Assembly: GCF_902498825.1 (NCBI RefSeq)
Contig: NZ_LR701459.1
Coordinates: 681,001 to 745,000 of the forward strand
Origin: Rhizobium sp. EC-SD404
GTDB taxonomy: Bacteria; Pseudomonadota; Alphaproteobacteria; Rhizobiales; Rhizobiaceae
Reading direction: 5' to 3'
Length of the DNA: 64,000 bases
The translations under genes were made by a program, and so were the position numbers. The notes beneath the pieces were generated by a model. The model searched no databases, had not been told where the DNA came from, and saw only the letters and a program-made list of their open reading frames with translations. Position 1 is the stretch's first letter; each line of letters begins with the position of its first letter. Of this stretch, positions 55,999 through 63,285 are shown piece by piece.

Positions 55999-56144
55999 TG
56001 CGGTGTTCCCCAGGCGGCACAGTGCCCCAACGGCCGCGCACGATGCGCAGCCGGGCATCTCAATAGCCGCAGGCCGTCAACGGTACAATCGAGCCGCTGA
56101 CAAGTTCACTGATATTGGTGAATGGAACCGTGAGCTTACGGGCG

Positions 56145-56222
56145 TCAGACACCCATGAACGACCAACCACCGAAAATAATCAGAAGAATGATGATGACGG
56201 CGATCAGCGTATTGCGGCTCAT
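56145..56222 (-). CDS. 25-residue single-pass membrane peptide
   Basis: A small frame starting MSRNTLIAVI, with one helix made of I/L/V residues and ending GGWSFMGV. It has an AAGGAGCT ribosome site at the right distance. I infer a small membrane protein; the family is not recognised. Small size makes it uncertain, but the site and composition support translation. Confidence 0.5.
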   Translation of the reverse strand: MSRNTLIAVIIILLIIFGGWSFMGV

Positions 56223-56285
56223 GACAGCTCCTTGCTCCGAATGACAAGCAAACTGCGCAGTGTGTGGAAGGTTCCCGGCTCTGCC

Positions 56286-56462
56286 TTACCCTTCCGCCTG
56301 CATCGTCCTTGCGATCTCCAGAAGCTTCTCGCGATCGGCGCCGTGCTTGGCGACGAGCTCCTTGGCCTGAAGCGGTGACAGGTCGGTGTTCTCCACCAGA
56401 TACTTGATCTCCGCCTCGTCCTCATCCTGGGGGTTCGTCCACTCGTTGCGATCATCGGCCAT
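56286..56462 (-). CDS. DUF3606-like small protein
   Basis: A 58-residue acidic helical protein (MADDRNEWTNPQDEDEAEI, then DLSPLQAKELVAKHGADREK). The pattern resembles DUF3606, also seen in the next ORF at 56617-56790. ATG 56462 has GAAGGAGA upstream on the minus strand. Such proteins are common in rhizobial stress regions; function unknown. Confidence 0.65.
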   Translation of the reverse strand: MADDRNEWTNPQDEDEAEIKYLVENTDLSPLQAKELVAKHGADREKLLEIARTMQAEG

Positions 56463-56616
56463 GCTGGTCTCCTTCAGGAACAGAACCGGCGATAACGCAC
56501 AGTGTTCCGAATCTGGCTCACTTCGAGTGAGGACAACAGGTGCCGAGCCGGTCGATACGCGCGGGGCAGTAGCACGAGAAAGAACGGCCACGCGGTGATG
56601 CCGCGCGGCCTGTTTC

Positions 56617-56790
56617 CTAATCCTTGAGGTTCTTTTCGACCTTTGTTCGGCTGTTGCCGACCTCTTTCACGGCGTCCTTGACCTCCGCCTTCGATTTCCC
56701 GGTCTTGTCGGCCTCGTAGCGAACTTCGTGGTCCTGCTTTCCAGCGACGCGTGAACGATCCTGCGGTGTGTTTCCCAAGATATTCTCCAT
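56617..56790 (-). CDS. DUF3606 domain protein
   Basis: A 57-residue protein, not listed by length-limited gene finders, of clear DUF3606 type: QDRSRVAGKQDHEVRYEAD and KSKAEVKDAVKEVGNSRTKV. ATG 56790. It lies upstream of the related ORF 56286-56462 on the same strand, so the two may come from duplication of the family in this area. Function unknown. Confidence 0.75.
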   Translation of the reverse strand: MENILGNTPQDRSRVAGKQDHEVRYEADKTGKSKAEVKDAVKEVGNSRTKVEKNLKD

Positions 56791-56942
56791 TGATGTTGGC
56801 CCGCGACTAACGCCGGGACCAGCGTGATGTTCATATGGATGTCGTGAAATTCCAGATGAGATTCCGGCCTCATTGACGAGGCTGCCGGGTTTGCTTGGGG
56901 GGAGGGGACGCCAGGCTGTTAAGGCCCAAAGGCATGCAAAAA

Positions 56943-57002
56943 TGGTGCCGCTTAGGTGACTCGAACACCTGACCCCATCATTACGAATGATGTGGCGGCA
57001 CC
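56943..57002 (-). other. tRNA-Thr(CGT) 3' fragment, left attachment site of an integrated element
   Basis: On the minus strand there is an anticodon arm (CATCA-TTCGTAA-TGATG, 56992-56976), variable region, T arm (AGGTG-TTCGAGT-CACCT) and the acceptor 3' strand AAGCGGC-A-CCA ending at 56943, as in tRNA-Thr(CGT). The D arm and true 5' acceptor strand are missing. This is the expected remnant at one end of an element that used the 3' part of the tRNA gene as att core. Beyond the anticodon arm GGTGCCGC (57002-56995) can pair with GCGGCACC, giving a D-armless tRNA-like fold. An intact tRNA-Thr should lie at the other end, outside the window. Confidence 0.8.
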
Positions 57003-57078
57003 TTTCACCATCTCACACTGTGAATCATGGTGCACAACCGAAAGCCCCTGATTTCTGGACTTGCGGCGGGTTCGTGGG

Positions 57079-57141
57079 GTCGTGCTATTAACACGACATA
57101 ACATGCCCATACAGGGCTCCACGTTACCCAGCTGTTACCCA
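57079..57141. repeat. Hairpin and tandem GTTACCCA repeats before the integrase
   Basis: GTCGTG (57079-57084) pairs with CACGAC (57092-57097) over CTATTAA. Further on, GTTACCCA occurs twice as direct repeats at 57123-57130 and 57134-57141, 11 bp apart, ending 9 nt before the int ATG. Direct repeats next to an attachment site and integrase are candidates for arm-type integrase or excisionase binding, or for autoregulation of int. The rest of 56791-57150 outside the att fragment has no gene. Confidence 0.5.
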
Positions 57142-57150
57142 GGATGAAGA

Positions 57151-58353
57151 ATGGCCAAGGCGCTGACGGTCAAGGCAATAGAAGCCATGAAGCCCGGAAC
57201 CACCCGAAAGGAAGTCGCGGACGGCGGATTACCCGGGCTTTATCTGATCGTGCAGCCTAGTGGCTCGATGGTCTGGGCGGTGCGCTACAGGTTCGCCAAT
57301 CGCCCGCGCAAATTTACAATCGGTGCTTATCCCGCGTTCACGCTTGCGATGGCTCGTGAAGCTGGCGCTACGGCTCTACGGGCGGTGACTGAGGGTCGCG
57401 ATCCCGGCGAAGAACGTGCGGCCCGCGAAGCGGCTAGGCCAGCCAGTCTGGATCTCGTGCCGGCCGTGCTGGACGATTTCGTAAAGCGCCACGTCAAGCG
57501 CCACAATCGCCCCAGCACGATCAAGAACACTGAGGGATTCATTGACCGGACGATTAAGCCGGAATGGGCGAATCGCGATATAAAGACGATCACCAAACGT
57601 GACGTGATCGACCTGCTCGACAAGATCGCAGACGAGGGAAAGCCGGAATCCGCCGCACGGGTCCGGGCGGTCCTGAGCAAGTTTTTCAACTGGTGCGTAG
57701 ATCGGGACATTATTCCGGCTTCGCCTGTGCCTCGGTCGACCTTCAAGCAAGGTAAGAGCCGGGAGCGGGTGCTTGCCGACAATGAAATTGCAGTGCTGTG
57801 GCGGGCGTGTGACGAGGTGGGCTATCCCTTCGGGCGCATGGTTCAAATGCTGCTGCTACTCGGCCAGCGACGGAATGAGGTTGCACATGCGCCGTGGTCT
57901 GAATTCGCCCTCGGCGGGAACGATCAACAATGGCTGATCCCTGCGGCTCGGACGAAGAACGGACAGGAGCATTCATTGCCGCTTCCTGCGCGGGCTGTTG
58001 GCCTGCTGGACGGCATGCCGCGCATTTCGGGATATGTGTTCTCCACCAACGGGGAAATGCCTGTCAGTGGCTTCTCTAGAGCTAAGCAGATCATAGACCG
58101 CAAAGTGGCTGCGATACTGAAGGGCGACGGCGCCGATAATCTGGAGCCTTGGACACTGCACGATCTGCGCCGGACGGCTGCAAGCGGCATGGCGAGGCTA
58201 GGTGTGGCTGTGCATGTTGTGGAAGCTGTGTTGAACCATCGTAGCGGATCGGTGCGTGGGGTCGCCGCGATCTACAATCGGTACGACTACGCAGAAGAAA
58301 AGCGGGCCGCTCTGGAGGCGTGGGCCGCTCATATTCACAGGCTAACGGTTTGA
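57151..58353 (+). CDS. int: P4-type tyrosine recombinase (integrase)
   Basis: A 400-residue integrase: N-terminal DUF4102 arm-binding domain (KEVADGGLPGLYLIV, residues 20-34), a SAM-like core-binding domain (about 100-200) and the catalytic domain. Catalytic residues are visible: Arg240 (GQRRNEV), Lys269, His337 and Arg340 (LHDLRRT), His363 (LNHRSG) and Tyr380 in YNRYDYAEEKRAAL. It should insert the element at tRNA-Thr and excise it with a small Xis. It reads away from the att fragment 148 nt to the left. Intact. Confidence 0.95.
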   Translation: MAKALTVKAIEAMKPGTTRKEVADGGLPGLYLIVQPSGSMVWAVRYRFANRPRKFTIGAYPAFTLAMAREAGATALRAVTEGRDPGEERAAREAARPASLDLVPAVLDDFVKRHVKRHNRPSTIKNTEGFIDRTIKPEWANRDIKTITKRDVIDLLDKIADEGKPESAARVRAVLSKFFNWCVDRDIIPASPVPRSTFKQGKSRERVLADNEIAVLWRACDEVGYPFGRMVQMLLLLGQRRNEVAHAPWSEFALGGNDQQWLIPAARTKNGQEHSLPLPARAVGLLDGMPRISGYVFSTNGEMPVSGFSRAKQIIDRKVAAILKGDGADNLEPWTLHDLRRTAASGMARLGVAVHVVEAVLNHRSGSVRGVAAIYNRYDYAEEKRAALEAWAAHIHRLTV

Positions 58354-58525
58354 AACCATTTGGTTTGGCTCATGACAGTGGATGACTCGCACAGGCTATA
58401 GACAAGTTATCCAGTGGGTCAGTGGAAAGTGGGGACGGGACGCTTTTTGGCTTGTGCTTTGATTCACTTACGTTCGCAATCGAGCTACATTGTTAGCACA
58501 TCAACAACAGAGGAAATGCAGGCAG

Positions 58526-58726
58526 ATGAACGCAGATCGAAACACGAATTACCTGACTGGTCGGCAGGTGCAAAACCGCTACCAGATCAGCCATATGACG
58601 CTGTATCGCTGGGAGCATGATGCGGGAATGTGCTTCCCTTCACCCATGGTGATCAACCGGCGCAAATTCTTCAAGGAAGCGGATCTTGTGGAGTGGGAGC
58701 GGGAACGCGCCCGGGCTTCTGCATGA
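58526..58726 (+). CDS. AlpA/MerR-type helix-turn-helix regulator
   Basis: A 66-residue protein: YLTGRQVQNRYQISHMTLYRWEHD forms the helix-turn-helix (residues 8-32), followed by FPSPMVINRRKFFKEADLVEW, the AlpA/prophage-regulator pattern. ATG 58526 follows an AGGAAA site; the longer frame from 58490 is less likely. AlpA-like proteins next to P4 integrases act as excisionase or as activators of int. The gap 58354-58525 has no clear element. Confidence 0.82.
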   Translation: MNADRNTNYLTGRQVQNRYQISHMTLYRWEHDAGMCFPSPMVINRRKFFKEADLVEWERERARASA

Positions 58727-58829
58727 GCCGGAACGAGAGAACGGCAGGGGCCACGTTTGGCGACCTAACCCCTGCCGTTCGGAATCGATCGCTTTTAACG
58801 ACCTCCACTCACCGAAGGAGCACCCTCCG

Positions 58830-58919
58830 ATGACAGACCAATTTTATACGCATACCGCACAAGGTACAAACTGTTTCGGGGTTTCTCCCGCATCGTGCAG
58901 CCGGAGGGCTGACCGATGA
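58830..58919 (+). CDS. 29-residue ORF leading into the element operon
   Basis: A short frame MTDQFYTHTAQGTN... with a strong AAGGAG site and a 4-nt ATGA overlap to the next gene. It could be a leader peptide that couples translation, or a small protein. It has no known domain. The region between the AlpA gene and this ORF also holds a weak 36-codon frame (58723-58833) that starts in the AlpA stop. Confidence 0.4.
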   Translation: MTDQFYTHTAQGTNCFGVSPASCSRRADR

Positions 58920-59164
58920 GCAGCCATCAAATTGATATGTTTTCTGAGCCGGCAGTTGGTGACGGCGAGGATGACGGCATCAATCGGTGCGTCCCTCTTC
59001 AATGCCCCATTGACGTTTTCACGAACGAAGCAGGTGGCGTGACGATCCGGCAAGATCAGACCGGGTGGATGGGCTTGGAAGTCATCATCGCCATGAGTGA
59101 TGTGGCTGCAGTCCGTGCAGTCATTAAGGCTCTTCAGCGTGAAATTGGGGATGCCAACCGATGA
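58916..59164 (+). CDS. Unknown 82-residue element protein
   Basis: Starts MSSHQIDMFSEP and ends with ALQREIGDANR. No family is recognised. It is acidic at its N-terminus and has a beta-rich centre. It overlaps its neighbours on both sides by ATGA, so it is part of a coupled operon. GGAGGG ribosome site at the right distance. Confidence 0.6.
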   Translation: MSSHQIDMFSEPAVGDGEDDGINRCVPLQCPIDVFTNEAGGVTIRQDQTGWMGLEVIIAMSDVAAVRAVIKALQREIGDANR

Positions 59165-59679
59165 GCAATCAGAAACGGGCAATTCCAAAGGGTGAACGCT
59201 GGGCGCCTATGATTTTGGACACGATGGAGCAACCTGCCTGGGGCGCGTTGTCAACGACGGCGCAGGCGCTCTATCCATGGCTCAAGCTGGAGTGGCGGGG
59301 GCCGAAGGCGAACAACAATGGCAATATCCAACTGAGCGTGAGGCAGGCCGCGCAACGCCTTGGGGTGACGCGTGACACAGCAGCGGAAGCTTTCAGAGAT
59401 CTGCAACGAAAAGGCTTCATCGTCCAGACTGCGCAAGCAGTTCTCGGGATCGAAGGTGCGGCCAAGTCGGCTTGCTACGAGATCACCGAAATAAAGATGC
59501 CAGCATCTGAAAAAGACGGGCGGAAGCTGTACCGGGACTGGCAACCTGGGAACGACTTTCCTTGCCAGCGGACAGGAGCGAACAACCCGTCCGGACGCAA
59601 TGGCAGGAAAAAACCCTGTCATGTTTTTCGGGACGTGCCTGTCCTGAAAACCGTGACGAATTCGGGGGCACTGTCATGA
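59161..59679 (+). CDS. Winged-helix protein, possible replication or regulator protein
   Basis: A 172-residue protein whose residues about 25-90 form a winged helix: LSTTAQALYPWLKLEWRGPK, LSVRQAAQRLGVTRDTAAEAF, LQRKGFIVQT. The arrangement is like that of small replication-initiation or GntR/MarR-like proteins on islands and plasmids. Its C-terminus is basic and disordered, and the last codons run through two of the dyad repeats (59617-59690), so the protein could bind at its own 3' end. Function not established. Confidence 0.6.
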   Translation: MSNQKRAIPKGERWAPMILDTMEQPAWGALSTTAQALYPWLKLEWRGPKANNNGNIQLSVRQAAQRLGVTRDTAAEAFRDLQRKGFIVQTAQAVLGIEGAAKSACYEITEIKMPASEKDGRKLYRDWQPGNDFPCQRTGANNPSGRNGRKKPCHVFRDVPVLKTVTNSGALS

Positions 59680-59756
59680 AAACCGTGACGCGCTGTCCTG
59701 AAAACCGTGACGGAAGGTGCCAATCCATAGCCTCGTCCGTCATGATAATCGTGACA
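59617..59756. repeat. Helically phased dyad repeats (iteron-like)
   Basis: Three close copies of TGTCmTGAAAACCGTGACG lie at 59640-59658, 59672-59690 and 59694-59712; a diverged copy is at 59738-59756 (CGTCATGATAATCGTGACA) and a poorer one at 59617-59635. Each copy is itself a dyad with GTCATG and CGTGAC half sites around AAAAC. Start-to-start distances are 23, 32, 22 and 44 bp, close to 2, 3, 2 and 4 helical turns. This is the spacing of cooperative operators or replication iterons. The cluster lies between two ORFs. Confidence 0.7.
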
Positions 59757-59797
59757 TCCTTATTCTACCATATACATACTGGCTGCGAGGTACGGAC

Positions 59798-60097
59798 ATG
59801 ATGACCAATCATCCGCCTCGCCCGCATTGGGAATCTGGCCGACAAGTCATTGTCTTCCCGATGGTGAACCGAACTAGCCGCGTTCGGATGACAGCTCAAA
59901 AGCTGATGGCCAAACCAACAGACAGAGCTGCCGAATCTTACCAAAATCAGGTGACAGCGGGCTTGGTTAAAGCTTTCGAGACGGTCGGCATTCCTGAAGA
60001 CGTGCAGAGTGCGCAGATCAGCGCATTTTGGCGGGCCGTTACTGCGGAAATCAACCGCCTCCATTACAGCGGCCACGACCATGGGGGCGCCGCATGA
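59798..60097 (+). CDS. DUF6074-type protein
   Basis: A 99-residue protein with VIVFPMVNRTSRVRMTAQKLMAK and a helical tail, the pattern of DUF6074 proteins found in rhizobial phages and islands. ATGATG start at 59798; the stop overlaps the next gene as ATGA. Function unknown. First gene after the dyad repeats, so it may be under their control. Confidence 0.65.
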   Translation: MMTNHPPRPHWESGRQVIVFPMVNRTSRVRMTAQKLMAKPTDRAAESYQNQVTAGLVKAFETVGIPEDVQSAQISAFWRAVTAEINRLHYSGHDHGGAA

Positions 60098-60333
60098 CGC
60101 ATATGTTTCGAGACCGATCTGGAAGCGATACGCAGCCGCACCAAAAGCGGGACAGGATCGAAGTCGCTTTCTTGAATGATCCCAAAGATTTGGAAGCTGC
60201 CGGCGAAGGCAAGCGGGACAGCAGCGGGACACGGGCGGGACAGGATCGGGACAATGGATTTCCCCCAAACGGGGAAACGCTTCCGAAATGCTGCCTGCTC
60301 AAGCGCCGCAATTTCCGAAATGAAAGGCGATAA
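60094..60333 (+). CDS. Unknown 79-residue element protein
   Basis: Starts MTHMFRDRSG and is rich in charged residues and glycine, with KCCLLKRRN near the end. Low-complexity composition suggests a disordered protein or a weak prediction. Coupled to the upstream gene by ATGA overlap, which is the main support. Confidence 0.4.
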   Translation: MTHMFRDRSGSDTQPHQKRDRIEVAFLNDPKDLEAAGEGKRDSSGTRAGQDRDNGFPPNGETLPKCCLLKRRNFRNERR

Positions 60334-60336
60334 CCG

Positions 60337-60630
60337 ATGACCATTGCCGAAAGACAAGCGCGCGAAGCGCACGACCGCGAGAACCCATGGCGCCAGATGA
60401 ACGAACGGCGCAGGCCTGGGCTCATGTGCAACTTGATGATCCAAGACAGAGCCGGCCACCACGACACGGAACGGCTCTATGTGGAGATGGATCTGGGGAA
60501 GTGGTGGGACGTCGATGCAAACAGCCCGGTCTATCATAACGTCCTCAATTGGCGCGCAGCGTACATCACGATGTCCAAGGAGGTGCGCGATGCACGACTG
60601 AGGCGCTACGAGGAAGGGCTAAGATCATGA
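60337..60630 (+). CDS. Unknown 97-residue element protein
   Basis: Starts MTIAERQAREAHDRENPWRQ, mixed helical, contains DRAGHHDTERLYVEMDLG. No family is recognised. It begins 3 nt after the previous stop and overlaps the RNase HI gene by ATGA, so it is part of the same operon. Confidence 0.55.
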   Translation: MTIAERQAREAHDRENPWRQMNERRRPGLMCNLMIQDRAGHHDTERLYVEMDLGKWWDVDANSPVYHNVLNWRAAYITMSKEVRDARLRRYEEGLRS

Positions 60631-61223
60631 CGGCTTCAAAGCGTTGGGCCAAACGTCCAGTCAAGCGCGTGGGGAAAACCTACGAGATCAATCACGAAGC
60701 CTTCACGGTCGGCTTGCACATATTCTGCGATGGCGCATGTGAGCCAAATCCCGGGCCGGGTGGCTGGGGCGTGGTGACGTACAGGGACGGCGTGGAATTG
60801 TCTTCGCTGTCTGGTGGGGAGCCTGACACCACGAACAACCGAATGGAGCTGACGAGCCTCTTGGCGGCTCTGGGCGTTGCCTCGGGGCTCGATGAACCGT
60901 GCGTCATCTGGTGCGATAGTCAGTATGCCGTGACGGGTGCCAATGAATGGTCCATCGCCTGGAAGCGGAACGGCTGGCAACGCGGCGGGCCAAACGCTGA
61001 TCCTAAGAACCGTGTCTTGCTCAATGCCGAAATCTGGAGAGCGATTGACGCGGCCAAAGGCACGGCGCCGATGGCAAAAATAAAATGGTGCAAGGGCCAT
61101 GCGGGGATTGCCGGCAATGAGCGTGCGGACGAGTTGTCCACGCAAGGCCTTTCCGAAGCCCTCGGGGTTGGGGAAAGCGGCGATTATCTGACGGATCAAT
61201 ACCGGATGATGTTCGCCGAATAG
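60627..61223 (+). CDS. rnhA: RNase HI encoded on the element
   Basis: A 198-residue type 1 RNase H. Active-site residues are present: Asp35 (FCDGACEPNPGPGG), Glu74 (NRMELTSLL), Asp97 (IWCDSQYAV), His158 (KGHAGIAGNERAD) and Asp168. About 25 basic residues precede the core, and a short tail follows. It degrades RNA in RNA-DNA hybrids and may remove primers or R-loops during element replication. It is separate from the chromosomal gene expected elsewhere. Coupled upstream by ATGA. Confidence 0.9.
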   Translation: MTASKRWAKRPVKRVGKTYEINHEAFTVGLHIFCDGACEPNPGPGGWGVVTYRDGVELSSLSGGEPDTTNNRMELTSLLAALGVASGLDEPCVIWCDSQYAVTGANEWSIAWKRNGWQRGGPNADPKNRVLLNAEIWRAIDAAKGTAPMAKIKWCKGHAGIAGNERADELSTQGLSEALGVGESGDYLTDQYRMMFAE

Positions 61224-61277
61224 TGCAAGAGTCTCAAAGGTTTGCTATGTTGCGCTACAACCAATCGAGGCGCAAAG

Positions 61278-61757
61278 ATGCTGAAGACCAAGCCGCGTAG
61301 CAAGTTGCCTGAAGAGGGTTTCGAAGGTGCTGAGGTCCGCACGGAAACGGTGCGGATCTCGCGGTCACGGACAGAGCAACGCACAACGCGGGCAATGCCT
61401 GGGACGTTTGAGTGGCGCTATGGGCGTGACAGCTCGGACCCACTTTATATGGCCGGATCTCATTTCGCTCGTCTTTGGGAAAGAGCGAGCAACCTGCACG
61501 GCGGCTCGATCAATTACGATAGCGCTGGCGGTGGTGGCTGGAAGGGGCTTCCGGACGGACGCGCGGTCGCCATGCAAGAGCTGCAAGTGCTCATGAAAGA
61601 GTTGGGCAAACTCTGCTCGGCACGCCTGACCAACTATTGCGTTCTTGGCCACACGTCTGCCGAGTTGGGCTCAACGTTCAACATGCCGGAACGTGATGTC
61701 CCAGCCATCTTGAATCAGGATCTGCGAGCTGTGGCTATGTGCCTGCGGTACATGTGA
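61278..61757 (+). CDS. Unknown 159-residue protein, possible DUF6456-like
   Basis: Starts MLKTKPRSKLPEEGFEG. The second half (about residues 55-155, SHFARLWERASNLHG... then MQELQVLMKELGKLCSARL...) has an order of helices like the DUF6456 domain of alphaproteobacteria, where a conserved block ends in a helix LAMCLR-like. Recognition is weak. GAGG site before ATG 61278; an upstream start at 61242 is open. It lies 54 nt after rnhA. Confidence 0.45.
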   Translation: MLKTKPRSKLPEEGFEGAEVRTETVRISRSRTEQRTTRAMPGTFEWRYGRDSSDPLYMAGSHFARLWERASNLHGGSINYDSAGGGGWKGLPDGRAVAMQELQVLMKELGKLCSARLTNYCVLGHTSAELGSTFNMPERDVPAILNQDLRAVAMCLRYM

Positions 61758-61835
61758 AGCCGTTGACTTTCAACGCGAAAGACCCCATGGTCTGCGTATT
61801 GTGGTGTTCTGTGTCACTTGTCCTTGGAAGTTGCC

Positions 61836-62090
61836 ATGACGCAGTCCACATCCCCTAAAAATGAAGCCGACACGCCCGAGGATGATGCTCGTTTGCACGT
61901 CCCATATCGGTTGGCCGATATCGTGCCGATCGCATTTCCGAACGGTGGAATGACCGTCAACGGCCTACGCAATGAAGTGCGGAAGGGCCGGCTCGATGTT
62001 TACCTGATCGCCGGCAAACACTTCACGACGCTAGCGGACATCGAAGAGATGAAAAAGCGGTGCGTTGTGCGGCAAGACACCCGGGACTAG
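61836..62090 (+). CDS. Small excisionase/AlpA-like protein of islands
   Basis: An 84-residue protein: YRLADIVPIAFPNGGMTVNGL, VRKGRLDVYLIAGKHFTTLADIEEM. This is a type often found next to integrases in Hyphomicrobiales; the pattern is that of a truncated helix-turn-helix with a wing. ATG 61836 is chosen over a TTG 18 nt earlier. The following xis-like gene starts 6 nt after its stop. Confidence 0.6.
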   Translation: MTQSTSPKNEADTPEDDARLHVPYRLADIVPIAFPNGGMTVNGLRNEVRKGRLDVYLIAGKHFTTLADIEEMKKRCVVRQDTRD

Positions 62091-62096
62091 GCCGTC

Positions 62097-62330
62097 ATGA
62101 GGCCACCCGTCTACAAGGAAGAATTCAAGACGAAGTCATTCACACCAGACACGCTAGCGGAGCGCTGGCAGTGTTCTCCGCAACATATCCGCGACTTGGT
62201 AAAACGTGGGGAGTTGCCCTGCTTCCGTGTCGGGCGGCTAATTCGAATCACCGTCGAAACGGTGCTGGCGTACGAACGTGGGCAACCGCTTGTGTCACCC
62301 CGACCTGAGAAGCAGCGCGGATATCTCTAG
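62097..62330 (+). CDS. Excisionase-family DNA-binding protein
   Basis: A 77-residue winged helix-turn-helix of the excisionase family: SFTPDTLAERWQCSPQHIRDL and VKRGELPCFRVGRLIRITVETV. It is a good candidate for the Xis that directs the P4-type integrase to excise the element, although it lies 4 kb from int; the AlpA-like gene at 58526 is the other candidate. Begins 6 nt after the preceding ORF. The 150 nt that follow contain no gene. Confidence 0.75.
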   Translation: MRPPVYKEEFKTKSFTPDTLAERWQCSPQHIRDLVKRGELPCFRVGRLIRITVETVLAYERGQPLVSPRPEKQRGYL

Positions 62331-62480
62331 CGTCGAGCTTGCCAATCTTTGTGCAGTAGCCACTGCGTGTTCGGCTACGTCAGCCCTAGAGCCTGAATTC
62401 GTCAGCCCGCGGTGGTACATATCTTCTTGCTTCACAGACTCATCTGGTGAGCCAGACCACAAGTTTAGTCACTTGGGCAA

Positions 62481-62666
62481 TCAGCGTTTTTTGGTAGCCG
62501 CCGCTTCTGCTCCCTTTTTGTACCCATAGGCGTAATCAGTGTAGCCGAGCGGCACCAACACCAGTGGTGCCAGAGGCACCAACACCATTGAACCGGCTAC
62601 AAATTTGTAGCCATCCTCAAAGCCTTCTTCGAATGTGCGGTCTGGGCTAGCATCGCGATCCATCAT
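62481..62666 (-). CDS. Small membrane protein of the element
   Basis: A 61-residue protein with one hydrophobic stretch (SMVLVPLAPLVLVPLGY, about residues 26-42) between charged ends. ATGATG start. The frame is open further upstream but that part overlaps the gene at 62711 and is less plausible. No family recognised. Downstream of the secreted protein gene 62711-63094 on the same strand. Confidence 0.45.
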   Translation of the reverse strand: MMDRDASPDRTFEEGFEDGYKFVAGSMVLVPLAPLVLVPLGYTDYAYGYKKGAEAAATKKR

Positions 62667-62710
62667 CCCTAGGACTTTCCATCGATTGCAATCAATTGGG
62701 CGTTGTGAGG

Positions 62711-63094
62711 CTAGAGTTTCATCCGTTCGCACAAACCGTCTAATTCCCAAGTCACTTCCGTGCCTGTTTCGACGCCGACCAATATCTGGAAAGATGCTGA
62801 CAACGAATAGGTGATACTGGACGGTCGCCCTTGCTCGGCGCACTGGTCCTCCGCGATCATCTCCCCCACTCGCCCAATCACGTTTAAAGATCGCTGAATG
62901 TCGTCTTCGGTATCTGCCGAAGCAAACGCAGCGTCAGTCTCGCTAGGATCGGGCTCGCTCACCGTAACTTCGGTTAGGCCTTCGGCCGCGAGTGTTTCGT
63001 TCAGATGATGAATGAAATCCTCATGATGAAGCGCGTCCTGCGCGGATAACGACATTGGCCAAGCTACGGCCGTGATTAGAATAATCCGAAACAT
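62711..63094 (-). CDS. Small secreted or periplasmic protein of the element
   Basis: A 127-residue protein with a signal peptide (IILITAVAWPMSLSAQD, cleavage near residue 18), an acidic helical middle and two cysteines (EDQCAEQG, DGLCERM). ATG 63094 has GGGGGAGA in front. Function unknown. The 191 nt upstream (63095-63285) contain no clear gene. Confidence 0.6.
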   Translation of the reverse strand: MFRIILITAVAWPMSLSAQDALHHEDFIHHLNETLAAEGLTEVTVSEPDPSETDAAFASADTEDDIQRSLNVIGRVGEMIAEDQCAEQGRPSSITYSLSASFQILVGVETGTEVTWELDGLCERMKL

Positions 63095-63285
63095 TTTGTT
63101 CTCCCCCGCAACGAATAACAGCCTAATGCAATTGATAGCCTCTGCAAGCTTCAGCAGGGCGAGCCGGGTCGGTGAAGGCTATCCTTCTGCAAGCGATATC
63201 AGTGACCAATGCAGGATCGATGCCAAGTGAGACCACAGTCCAGGGAGACTGGTTAGTGGACCCTCTGCATCCGTTGGACCAATAC

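Noticed and set aside
56943..57002. A functional tRNA-Thr gene
   Set aside because: The D arm and true 5' acceptor strand are missing, so only an att fragment or tRNA-like structure can be claimed.
58723..58833. A 36-codon ORF starting in the AlpA stop
   Set aside because: It has only the overlap in its favour and no ribosome site or conserved features, so it is mentioned but not called as a gene.
59617..59756. CRISPR array
   Set aside because: Repeats are only 19 bp, dyad-shaped, unequally spaced by 3-25 bp, and there are no cas genes nearby; no CRISPR array was seen anywhere in the window.
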